A stretch of 10,826 nt of DNA from Saprospiraceae bacterium (GTDB taxonomy: Bacteria; Bacteroidota; Bacteroidia; Chitinophagales; Saprospiraceae): assembly GCA_020630455.1 (NCBI GenBank), contig JAHDBK010000081.1, positions 1-10,826 on the forward strand, read 5' to 3'. Of this stretch, positions 1-6,022 are shown piece after piece. The stretch's first letter is position 1. The number at the start of each line of letters is the position of its first letter. A program made the position numbers and the translations under genes. A model generated the notes under the pieces. The model was not told the origin of the DNA. It searched no databases and was given only the letters and a program-made list of their open reading frames with translations.

Positions 1-73
1 AGATGTATATAGATTTTTTTGCAAGTTTTGATTTAATTATTTTAAAGTAAAAAATAGATATTTTTAATTTATT

Positions 74-104
74 TTTGATATTATAAGGCTTTTTTATAAT
101 TTTG
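74..104 (+). promoter_or_regulatory. Candidate Bacteroidota-type promoter for the transglutaminase-like gene
   Basis: TTTG at 74-77 and TAATTTTG at 97-104 are separated by exactly 19 bases counted from the TTG. This matches the Bacteroidota -33/-7 consensus TTG-N19-TAnnTTTG at every defined base. Transcription would start near 110, leaving a leader of about 140 nt before the ATG at 251, and the leader would contain the palindrome at 159-184. The DNA is very AT-rich, so chance matches are possible. The rest of 1-250 holds no ORF or RNA gene that I can support. Confidence 0.5.
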
Positions 105-158
105 ACGACTTTCTTGACAAATTGATTTTATATTTTCCCCAAAAAAAATAGATGAAAA

Positions 159-184
159 ATGGTAAGTATAATTATATTTACCAT
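159..184. repeat. Short palindrome in the leader of the first gene
   Basis: Two 12-base arms (159-170 and 173-184, ATGGTAAGTATA and TATATTTACCAT) are inverted repeats with one mismatch. In RNA that mismatch becomes a G-U pair, and the loop is 2 bases. The palindrome lies downstream of the candidate promoter and 66 bases before the start codon. It could be an operator for a dimeric regulator or an RNA hairpin in the leader. No T-run follows it, so it is not a terminator. Confidence 0.45.
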
Positions 185-250
185 ATTATTTTATTGACAA
201 TAATGAATTTTACATTAATTACTTAAAATTATTTTATAAATAAAAATACT

Positions 251-1210
251 ATGAAAATAAAATCAGTGCTGTTTAGTATCTTTTTATTGTGCCCCTTATT
301 TACAATAATTGGACAAGAAGATTGGGAAGATTTTGAAAAAGTTGCCAATGTAGAGTCAACAGAAGTTGCTCAATTATCTAAATTAATAACAGGCAGTTTT
401 GAAAGCGATACAGATAAAGCTAAAGCAATATATTATTGGGTAACCAAAAATATAGCTTATGATGTGAAATTGTACAATAAAGAGTTGTTGAAAAGTAAGA
501 AAAAGAAGAAGAAAAAACCAATGACTGATGAGAAGAAGGCAAAATTAGAAGCTAAGGAACTTTCTAAAGTCTTAAAAAAGAAAGTTGGAGTCGCTCGTCA
601 TTATTCATTATTAATTTCTGAGTTATGTAAATATGCAGATGTTAGGTGTGAAATCATAAAAGGAAAATCAAAAATGAACCCTAAAAAAGTAACGGGTCTA
701 GGTCAAGAGCATGAATGGAATGCTGTATTTATTGATGATGGCTGGCATTTAGTCGATGCTGTTTTAGGAGCTGGATATGTAGTAAATAATGAAGATTTTA
801 TTGCTTATTTTGATGGCAATTATTTTGCTCCTAATAAAGAAACTTTTGTAATGAATCACTTTCCAAAAGATGAAAATTGGCAATTAACAGATACTACAGT
901 AACTAGAGATTCTTACAAGGAATTTCCTGTAATTGGAAGTGGATACCTTAGATATAATCTTTCTAATTTACAGCCAATTATCAATAAATTAGAAGTGGAA
1001 GAAGGTACTCCAATTGAAATTACTTTTGACCTTGAAAGAGATTTACCTTTATTTCTTTGCTTTTATGTAAGAGGTAATGAATTATTACCTATTAGATATG
1101 AATACGAAAAAGGAAAAATAACAATTAATACAAATGGTCTTAGAAGTGGAACATATTTATTCCAAGTGGACGAAAAAGTACTGTTCTCATATAGTATAAG
1201 ATTGAATTAA
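251..1210 (+). CDS. Secreted KY-type transglutaminase-like protein, catalytic cysteine absent
   Basis: The 319-residue protein starts with a signal peptide (Lys-rich start, hydrophobic residues about 5-20, probable cleavage near IIGQ at 18-21), so it is predicted to be periplasmic or exported. Residues about 45-210 fit the transglutaminase/kyphoscoliosis-peptidase-like fold. They include the helix KAKAIYYWVTKNIAYD (57-71), the HEWNAVFIDDGWHLVDA segment with the expected catalytic His154 and Asp169, and the trailing YFAPNKETF..HFPKDENWQL typical of KY-like proteins. The usual GVC-x-x-Y motif reads GVARHYS (113-119), so the nucleophile position is Ala115. Cys126 and Cys133 remain but do not align with the active-site Cys. 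Residues 81-112 form an unusually lysine-rich insert before the active-site helix. A beta-rich C-terminal domain follows from about 220. The protein is likely a non-enzymatic binding or structural member of the family. The gene appears monocistronic: a terminator follows 25 bases after the stop. Confidence 0.85.
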   Translation: MKIKSVLFSIFLLCPLFTIIGQEDWEDFEKVANVESTEVAQLSKLITGSFESDTDKAKAIYYWVTKNIAYDVKLYNKELLKSKKKKKKKPMTDEKKAKLEAKELSKVLKKKVGVARHYSLLISELCKYADVRCEIIKGKSKMNPKKVTGLGQEHEWNAVFIDDGWHLVDAVLGAGYVVNNEDFIAYFDGNYFAPNKETFVMNHFPKDENWQLTDTTVTRDSYKEFPVIGSGYLRYNLSNLQPIINKLEVEEGTPIEITFDLERDLPLFLCFYVRGNELLPIRYEYEKGKITINTNGLRSGTYLFQVDEKVLFSYSIRLN

Positions 1211-1234
1211 GATTGAATTTAAAATATTTTTATT

Positions 1235-1277
1235 AAAAGACAAATAATAAAGAAATCTCTTTATTATTTGTCTTTTT
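1235..1277 (+). terminator. Rho-independent terminator after the transglutaminase-like gene
   Basis: A perfect 19-bp stem (1235-1253 paired with 1258-1276) with a 4-base AATC loop ends in a T-run at 1273-1277. The left arm starts with AAAA, so it could also act on the opposite strand, although no - strand gene reads into it. It separates the first gene from the ABC exporter, which starts 28 bases downstream. Confidence 0.9.
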
Positions 1278-1304
1278 GTATTTTATGGAAATAAATTTAT
1301 TAGG

Positions 1305-3134
1305 ATGAAAAAAATACAGTCGCTTTTGCAATATGTTCAAAAATATAGGCGACTTGTATTGTTGAATATTATCAGTAATCTCTTAATGGTAGTATTTTCA
1401 TTAATCAGTATTCCTACCCTCATTCCTTTTTTACAGTTATTATTTAAAAATAATATACAAGTTCCTAAAGCACCCGATATGAATGTGGGTAATTGGACAA
1501 AATATTTAGATTATTTACAATACCATTTCTACCTTTTTATCCAGGAAGAAGGAAGACATAAGGCCTTGATTTATGTCTGTGTATTCATAATTTTAGTATT
1601 CTTTCTTAAAAATTTATTCAGATTTTTATCACTTTACTTTATGGTGCCTGTCCGAACGGGTATCGTTAGAGATTTAAGAAATAAGATTTATAATCAATTT
1701 CTAAGTGTTCCTTTATCTTTTTTTAAAAATAAAAAGAAAGGCGATTTGATTTCTAGAATTACATCCGATGTAATGGAGGTAGAATGGAGTATCCTTAATG
1801 TATTAGAAGCCATAGTGAAAGAGCCATTAATGATAATTGGCTGCTTGGCATATATGCTTTTTGTGAGTCCTTCACTCACCCTGTTTGTTTTATTAATGGT
1901 AGTAATTACAGGTGGGATTATAGGCGTAATAGGTAGTCAGCTAAGGAAAGGAAGTGCCAAGGCTCAAAAAATATTAGGAGAGCTTACTTCGATTACTGAA
2001 GAATCACTTTCTGCATCTAAAATCATAAAGGCATTTAATGCAGAATCTTATATGATTGATAAATTTTATGAATCTAATGAGTCATACAGGAATACCATTA
2101 ACCCAGTATTTAGAAGGAAAGACCTTTCGTCTCCTTTATCAGAATTTTTAGGTATAACAGTCGTTGCAGCTTTATTAATAATAGGAGCAAATTATGTCTT
2201 TTCAGGAAGAATGGGGGCCGAAGTATTCTTGAGTTTTTTGTTTGCTTTTTATAATATTATACCACCTGCCAAATCTTTTGCAAATGGTTATTATTCTATC
2301 AAAAAAGGAATGGCAGCATCAGATAGAATTAATCAAATATTGAATATAAATTTTCAAAAAGAAGAAGCTGAGGAAACCAAGGATTCCAATGTCCTTTTAT
2401 TAGAAGATTTTCAAGATGAAATCCATTTTCAAAATGTTTCTTTTTCTTATGAAAATGAAGAAGTATTAAAAAATATTGATTTAAAAATAAAAAAGGGAGA
2501 AATAGTAGCTTTGGTTGGAGGTTCTGGAGCAGGAAAAACAACATTGACAGATCTCTTGATGAGATTGTACAAAGTCAATAAAGGAACAATTATGATTGAT
2601 GGTGTTAATATTCAAAATTATTTAAAAGAAAGTTTGAGGTCGCTTTTTGGTTTAGTAGCCCAAGAAGCCATCCTTTTTAATGATACTATTAAAAATAATA
2701 TTCTTTTTGGTAGAAATCACCTCAAAGAAGAAGATATAATTCAAGCCGCTAAAATTGCTAATGCTCACGAATTTATTAATAATACTCCTTCTCAATATGA
2801 TACCAATATAGGAGATAGGGGAAATCAATTAAGCGGAGGACAAGCACAGCGACTTACTATAGCAAGAGCTATTCTAAATAATCCACCTATTTTAATTTTG
2901 GATGAAGCCACCTCCGCTCTTGATTCAGAATCTGAAAAAGTAGTACAAGAAGCCTTACAAAAAGTGATGAAGGGAAGAACAGTGATTATTATTGCTCATC
3001 GATTATCTACTATTCGATATGCTGATAAAATAGTCGTTATGGATAAAGGACAAATAGTTGAACAAGGGACTCATCAAAGCTTATTAGATAAAAAAGGACA
3101 TTATTTTAAACTGGTTCAGATGCAATCTGTTTAA
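1305..3134 (+). CDS. ABC exporter, fused permease and ATPase, MsbA-like
   Basis: The 609-residue half-transporter works as a homodimer or heterodimer in the inner membrane and couples ATP hydrolysis to export. Family members carry lipids, lipid A core, peptides or drugs; the substrate cannot be read from the sequence. Residues 1-335 hold about six membrane helices (roughly 18-42, 87-112, 173-190, 191-212, 282-300 and 306-322). The nucleotide-binding domain (about 373-609) is complete: A-loop Tyr382, Walker A GGSGAGKTT (405-413), Q-loop Gln453, signature LSGGQ (509-513), Walker B ILILDEAT (529-536) and H-loop His565. The signature runs on as LSGGQAQR, with Ala where Arg is commoner. Length is normal for the MsbA/LmrA class (about 580-620). 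The start at 1305 follows TTAGG and lies 28 bases after the terminator hairpin. tesB begins 66 bases downstream on the same strand with no terminator between, so co-transcription is plausible. Confidence 0.93.
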   Translation: MKKIQSLLQYVQKYRRLVLLNIISNLLMVVFSLISIPTLIPFLQLLFKNNIQVPKAPDMNVGNWTKYLDYLQYHFYLFIQEEGRHKALIYVCVFIILVFFLKNLFRFLSLYFMVPVRTGIVRDLRNKIYNQFLSVPLSFFKNKKKGDLISRITSDVMEVEWSILNVLEAIVKEPLMIIGCLAYMLFVSPSLTLFVLLMVVITGGIIGVIGSQLRKGSAKAQKILGELTSITEESLSASKIIKAFNAESYMIDKFYESNESYRNTINPVFRRKDLSSPLSEFLGITVVAALLIIGANYVFSGRMGAEVFLSFLFAFYNIIPPAKSFANGYYSIKKGMAASDRINQILNINFQKEEAEETKDSNVLLLEDFQDEIHFQNVSFSYENEEVLKNIDLKIKKGEIVALVGGSGAGKTTLTDLLMRLYKVNKGTIMIDGVNIQNYLKESLRSLFGLVAQEAILFNDTIKNNILFGRNHLKEEDIIQAAKIANAHEFINNTPSQYDTNIGDRGNQLSGGQAQRLTIARAILNNPPILILDEATSALDSESEKVVQEALQKVMKGRTVIIIAHRLSTIRYADKIVVMDKGQIVEQGTHQSLLDKKGHYFKLVQMQSV

Positions 3135-3161
3135 AATAATGTAATTTTACGAGAGAATTTT

Positions 3162-3188
3162 AATACTCAATACTCAATACTCAATACT
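3162..3188. repeat. Tandem heptamer array AATACTC, 3.9 copies
   Basis: Three perfect copies of AATACTC followed by AATACT run from 3162 to 3188, ending 12 bases before the tesB start codon. The same unit recurs in six perfect copies at 4281-4322 before the next gene. The unit has no stop codon in any frame and no ATG. Gain or loss of a unit would shift the spacing between upstream signals and the start by 7 bases. Confidence 0.95.
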
Positions 3189-3200
3189 AAAAATACCTTT

Positions 3201-4064
3201 ATGGATAATGTACAAGAGCTTTTAAAAGAGACAAATTTAGAACGAATAGAAGATAATATTTTTAGAGGGAATAGCCATGATGTAGGGAGTCCTATGGTTT
3301 TTGGTGGACAAGTATTGGCACAAGCATTACATGCTGCGATACTTACTGTTCCTAAAGATAGAATTGCCCATTCATTTCATGGTTATTTTATGTTGCCAGG
3401 TGATTTTAGAAAACCTATAGTCTATCAAGTAGAGCGTATTAGGGATGGTGGTTCTTTTACTACTCGCAGAATTGTAGCCATTCAAAATGGTAAAGCAATA
3501 TTCAATTCATCGGCATCATTTCAATTGAAACAAGAAGGATTAAACCATCAAATTGAAATGCCTAAAAATCTTACTCCCCCTAAAGATTTGTTAGATGATA
3601 GAGTAATGGCTGAACAATATGCAGAGTATTTACCTCCATCTATTAAAAAATTCTTATCTATTCCTAGACCTATTGAGTTTAGACCTGTTGAGATTTTTGA
3701 TTTTTTTAAAAGAGAAAAATTACCTCCATTTAGAAATGTATGGATGAGAGCGAGAGGGAAAATGGACGATGACATTGCTAATCATCACAAAGTATTAGCC
3801 TATGCTTCTGATTATAATTTATTATCAACAGCTATACTTCCTCATCAAGATGAAGTGACTTTTCCAGAGTTGCAAGTAGCTAGTTTAGATCATGCAATGT
3901 GGTTTCATAGAGAATTTAGAGCAGACGAATGGCTCTTGTATTCTATAGACTCTCCAAGTACTTCTAATGCGAGAGGCTTTACTAGAGGTAATTTTTTTAC
4001 AGAAGATGGAATCTTAGTCGCATCGGTAGTACAAGAAGGATTAATGAGAAAAAAAATAAAATAA
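3201..4064 (+). CDS. tesB: Acyl-CoA thioesterase II
   Basis: The 287-residue protein is a double-hotdog thioesterase that hydrolyses acyl-CoA to free fatty acid and CoA in the cytoplasm. E. coli TesB is about the same length. The N-terminal hotdog has FGGQVLAQALHAA (34-46) and HSFHGYFMLPGD (57-68). The C-terminal hotdog has YASDYNLL (201-208), SLDHAMWFHR (228-237), DEWLLY (242-247) and VVQEGLMR (276-283). The known catalytic residues of E. coli TesB (Asp204, Thr228, Gln278) fall at Asp204, Ser228 and Gln278 here, so one hydroxyl residue is conservatively exchanged and the other two are kept. The ATG at 3201 starts just before the conserved N-terminus and lies 12 bases after a heptamer array. 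No typical promoter is seen in the 66-base gap after the ABC exporter, so the two may share a transcript. Confidence 0.95.
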   Translation: MDNVQELLKETNLERIEDNIFRGNSHDVGSPMVFGGQVLAQALHAAILTVPKDRIAHSFHGYFMLPGDFRKPIVYQVERIRDGGSFTTRRIVAIQNGKAIFNSSASFQLKQEGLNHQIEMPKNLTPPKDLLDDRVMAEQYAEYLPPSIKKFLSIPRPIEFRPVEIFDFFKREKLPPFRNVWMRARGKMDDDIANHHKVLAYASDYNLLSTAILPHQDEVTFPELQVASLDHAMWFHREFRADEWLLYSIDSPSTSNARGFTRGNFFTEDGILVASVVQEGLMRKKIK

Positions 4065-4069
4065 GTATT

Positions 4070-4147
4070 TAGTAGATGTTATTACGAAAAGTTTTTTATG
4101 AAAAAGACAATTTAGCTATAATCAATTTTTCGTAATAACATCTAGTA
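4070..4147. repeat. MITE-like inverted-repeat element with 5-bp flanking direct repeats
   Basis: The 16-bp arms GATGTTATTACGAAAA (4075-4090) and TTTTCGTAATAACATC (4127-4142) are perfect inverted repeats enclosing 36 bases. TAGTA occurs immediately outside both arms (4070-4074 and 4143-4147), as a target-site duplication would. Its TA ends extend the inverted repeat to 18 bp. The element begins 5 bases after the tesB stop. No transposase is present, so a non-autonomous element would need help in trans. The alternative is a 3'-UTR hairpin or weak terminator for tesB, but no T-run directly follows the right arm. Confidence 0.5.
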
Positions 4148-4234
4148 TTAGAAATTAGATTTTTATTTAAATAATAAATAATTTTCTTTATAAATATATG
4201 ATTATTTTGTTCACTAATTTAAAAAGGTATTATT

Positions 4235-4252
4235 AAATTTAAACATACTCTT
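4235..4252. repeat. Copy 1 of an 18-base dispersed repeat
   Basis: AAATTTAAACATACTCTT here matches 17 of 18 bases at 5895-5912 in the same orientation; the only change is A to G at the 13th base. Both copies are intergenic. This copy lies 28 bases before the six-copy heptamer array. Function is unknown. Confidence 0.4.
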
Positions 4253-4280
4253 GTTATTATATTAATCTAAATAATTACAA

Positions 4281-4322
4281 AATACTCAATACTCAATACT
4301 CAATACTCAATACTCAATACTC
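4281..4322. repeat. Tandem heptamer array AATACTC, six perfect copies
   Basis: Six uninterrupted identical copies of AATACTC occupy 42 bases and end 3 bases before the start codon of the next gene. The following seven bases, AATATGA (4323-4329), look like a degenerate seventh unit that contains that ATG. The perfection of the copies suggests recent or ongoing slippage. The same unit lies upstream of tesB at 3162-3188. No -7 box of the TAnnTTTG type is seen close upstream. Confidence 0.97.
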
Positions 4323-4325
4323 AAT

Positions 4326-4721
4326 ATGAAATGGATAACGATATTTGAAACATTAAATTTGTCAGAAATGACTTTGATACGCCAAGCATTAGAAAATGAA
4401 GGCATAGAAGTGAATTTGTTGAATGAAAAAACCTTACAGTTGAGTAGTGTTTATGCCTTAGGTAATCATGGTGCAGAAGTACAAGTCAGAGAAAAAGATG
4501 TAGAGAAAGCAGTTTTGATTCTTACCCAATCAGGCTTTGTACTTCCTCATCAAGAAGGAAAAACCAACCAATTCTCCCTATTGAATAAGTTAGTGAATTT
4601 TACAGATAGTATTCCTTTTCTTAAAGATGTTCAAAGGGAAATAAGGATGGTTTTTGCCTTGTTTTTATTACTTGTTTTAGTAATTAGTATTATTTTATTA
4701 TTCATGTTTTTAGTTAAATGA
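4326..4721 (+). CDS. DUF2007-like protein with C-terminal membrane anchor
   Basis: The protein has 131 residues. Residues 1-73 resemble the DUF2007 'putative signal transducing protein' domain: a beta strand MKWITIFETL, a helix with LIRQALENEGIEV (17-29), and the closing VQVREKDVEKAVLIL (52-66), which matches the family's typical 'V-x-V-x-E-D-x-E-x-A' ending. A linker (about 74-107) leads to a single hydrophobic helix at about 108-130 with only a Lys after it, so this is a tail-anchored or C-terminally anchored inner-membrane protein with its domain probably in the cytoplasm. The biochemical role of the family is not known to me. The gene lies between the MITE-like element and mdh, 261 bases after tesB. 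Its ATG immediately follows the six-copy heptamer array, so its expression is the most likely to respond to changes in array length. Confidence 0.8.
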   Translation: MKWITIFETLNLSEMTLIRQALENEGIEVNLLNEKTLQLSSVYALGNHGAEVQVREKDVEKAVLILTQSGFVLPHQEGKTNQFSLLNKLVNFTDSIPFLKDVQREIRMVFALFLLLVLVISIILLFMFLVK

Positions 4722-4808
4722 TAAAGAGATTTTGTTATTAATAAATTTGTAGAAAATAACTGATTTTGTTTAATTTTAGACATTGTTAGAATCTTATAAT
4801 AACATCTA

Positions 4809-4838
4809 TTAAAATATAATTACAATTTTGTACCTTTG
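4809..4838 (+). promoter_or_regulatory. Bacteroidota-type promoter of mdh
   Basis: TACCTTTG at 4831-4838 matches the -7 consensus TAnnTTTG perfectly. TTA at 4809-4811, 19 bases upstream, matches the -33 TTG in two of three bases. Transcription would start near 4844, giving a leader of about 35 nt that is A-rich and has no Shine-Dalgarno site, as is common in this phylum. The 11-base copy of the MITE-like arm (4798-4808) abuts the -33 element. Confidence 0.7.
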
Positions 4839-4879
4839 CGGCGTTAATTTTTAAAATTCAAAATAATAAATATTAAAAA

Positions 4880-5812
4880 ATGAGTAAAGTAACCGTAGTC
4901 GGAGCTGGAAATGTTGGAGCAACTTGTGCCAATGTATTAGCTCATAAAGACGTAGTAAAAGAAGTTGTTTTATTAGATATTAAAGGTGATTTTGCCAAAG
5001 GAAAAGCTTTGGATACTTGGGAACAAGCACCTATTGATTATTATAGTACTAAAACAGTAGGTACAGATAATTATGCAGATACAGCTGGTTCTGATATCGT
5101 TGTAATTACTGCTGGTATTCCACGTAAGCCAGGTATGAGTAGAGATGATTTGATTTCTACTAATGCCAAAATCGTTACTATGGTAACTAAATCTATTTTA
5201 GAATATTCTGATAACCCAATCATTATCGTTGTATCTAATCCTTTAGATGTAATGACTTTCGCTGCTTTTAAAGCGGCTGGTTTACCTTCTAATAAAGTAT
5301 TTGGAATGGCGGGTATTTTGGACACGGCTCGTTATCGTGCATTCTTAGCAGAAGCATTGGAAGTTTCTCCTAAAGACATTCAAGCAATTTTAATGGGGGG
5401 ACATGGTGATACAATGGTTCCTCTTCCTCGTTATACTACAGTTTCAGGTATTCCTGTAACGGAATTAATCGATGGTGAAAAATTAAACGCTATTATCGAA
5501 AGAACAAAGAAAGGTGGTGGAGAATTAGTTCAATTAATGGGAACTTCTGCTTGGTATGCTCCAGGTGCTGCTGCTGCTCAAATGGTAGAAACAATTGTAA
5601 GAGATGAAAATCGTATCTTCCCTTGTTGTGCTTATGTTGATGGAGAATATGGCTTAAGCGATATGTTTATCGGTGTTCCTGTTAAATTAGGTAAAAATGG
5701 TATAGAAGAAATAATTGAATTACAATTGAATGAAGATGAAAAAGCTTTATTGGATACTTCTGCTGACCACGTACGTCAGGTAATGGGTGTATTTAATAAT
5801 ATGGCTTTATAA
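4880..5812 (+). CDS. mdh: Malate dehydrogenase (LDH-like type)
   Basis: The 310-residue cytoplasmic enzyme interconverts malate and oxaloacetate with NAD in the TCA cycle. The Rossmann motif GAGNVG is at 8-13, with Asp33 (LLDIKGD) placed to bind the NAD ribose. The substrate loop AGIPRKPGMSRDDL (78-91) carries Arg82 and Arg88. Arg82 is the residue that marks malate rather than lactate specificity, where LDH has Gln. SNPLD (119-123) carries Asn120, and the catalytic pair is Asp148 (ILDTARYR, with Arg151) and His175 (GGHGD, 173-177). Length is normal for the LDH-like MDH group usual in Bacteroidota. Codon use is more uniform (many GGT and GCT codons) than in its neighbours, consistent with high expression. 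The gene is monocistronic: it has its own promoter at 4809-4838 and a terminator 37 bases after the stop. Confidence 0.97.
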   Translation: MSKVTVVGAGNVGATCANVLAHKDVVKEVVLLDIKGDFAKGKALDTWEQAPIDYYSTKTVGTDNYADTAGSDIVVITAGIPRKPGMSRDDLISTNAKIVTMVTKSILEYSDNPIIIVVSNPLDVMTFAAFKAAGLPSNKVFGMAGILDTARYRAFLAEALEVSPKDIQAILMGGHGDTMVPLPRYTTVSGIPVTELIDGEKLNAIIERTKKGGGELVQLMGTSAWYAPGAAAAQMVETIVRDENRIFPCCAYVDGEYGLSDMFIGVPVKLGKNGIEEIIELQLNEDEKALLDTSADHVRQVMGVFNNMAL

Positions 5813-5849
5813 TAATAGGTATTTTACTTATTATTTAAAATAAATAATT

Positions 5850-5883
5850 AAAAGGTCTTTGTATTTATACAAGGACCTTTTTT
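5850..5883 (+). terminator. Rho-independent terminator of mdh
   Basis: A 15-bp stem (5850-5864 with 5867-5881, including one G-U pair) closes a 2-base loop and is followed by a six-T run at 5878-5883. It lies 37 bases after the mdh stop and is oriented to stop rightward transcription before the convergent surface-protein gene. Confidence 0.88.
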
Positions 5884-5894
5884 AGTGTATGTTA

Positions 5895-5912
5895 AAATTT
5901 AAACATGCTCTT
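5895..5912. repeat. Copy 2 of an 18-base dispersed repeat
   Basis: AAATTTAAACATGCTCTT matches 17 of 18 bases of the copy at 4235-4252. It sits between the two converging terminators. It could be a genome-wide intergenic motif; two copies in one window are too few to decide. Confidence 0.4.
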
Positions 5913-5915
5913 AAT

Positions 5916-5951
5916 AAAAAAAGAGGCGCTAACGTTTTAGCTGCCTCTTTT
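5916..5951 (-). terminator. Rho-independent terminator of the giant surface-protein gene
   Basis: Read on the - strand, a 9-bp stem (AAAAGAGGC with GCCTCTTTT) is extended by five more pairs (AGCTAA-type arms) across a one-base bulge, with a 4-base loop. It is followed by a seven-T run (A-run at 5916-5922 on the + strand). It lies 71 bases beyond the stop codon of the gene it serves and backs onto the mdh terminator. Confidence 0.85.
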
Positions 5952-6022
5952 GAATAATACTATGTTAAATTACTATGTTTACAAAATTAATTGAGCATAA
6001 AGTGTTTTTTATTTGATGCCGA

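Noticed and set aside
80..104. Hairpin attataa/ttataat with T-rich surroundings as a terminator for an upstream gene
   Set aside because: The stem has only 7 A-T pairs and overlaps the better-supported promoter.
278..301. Lipoprotein signal in the first gene (LLC near residues 12-14)
   Set aside because: The residue after Cys is Pro, and the Cys lies inside the hydrophobic core. A signal peptidase I site near IIGQ fits better.
1285..1308. A 7-codon leader ORF ending TGA that overlaps the ABC exporter ATG (ATGA)
   Set aside because: Such short ORFs are common by chance in AT-rich DNA, and it has no ribosome site or regulatory codons. Translational coupling is possible but unsupported.
5391..5398. 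G6 tract in mdh as a phase-variation site
   Set aside because: It is short and encodes the conserved Gly-Gly before catalytic His175. mdh is a housekeeping gene and is unlikely to be switched.
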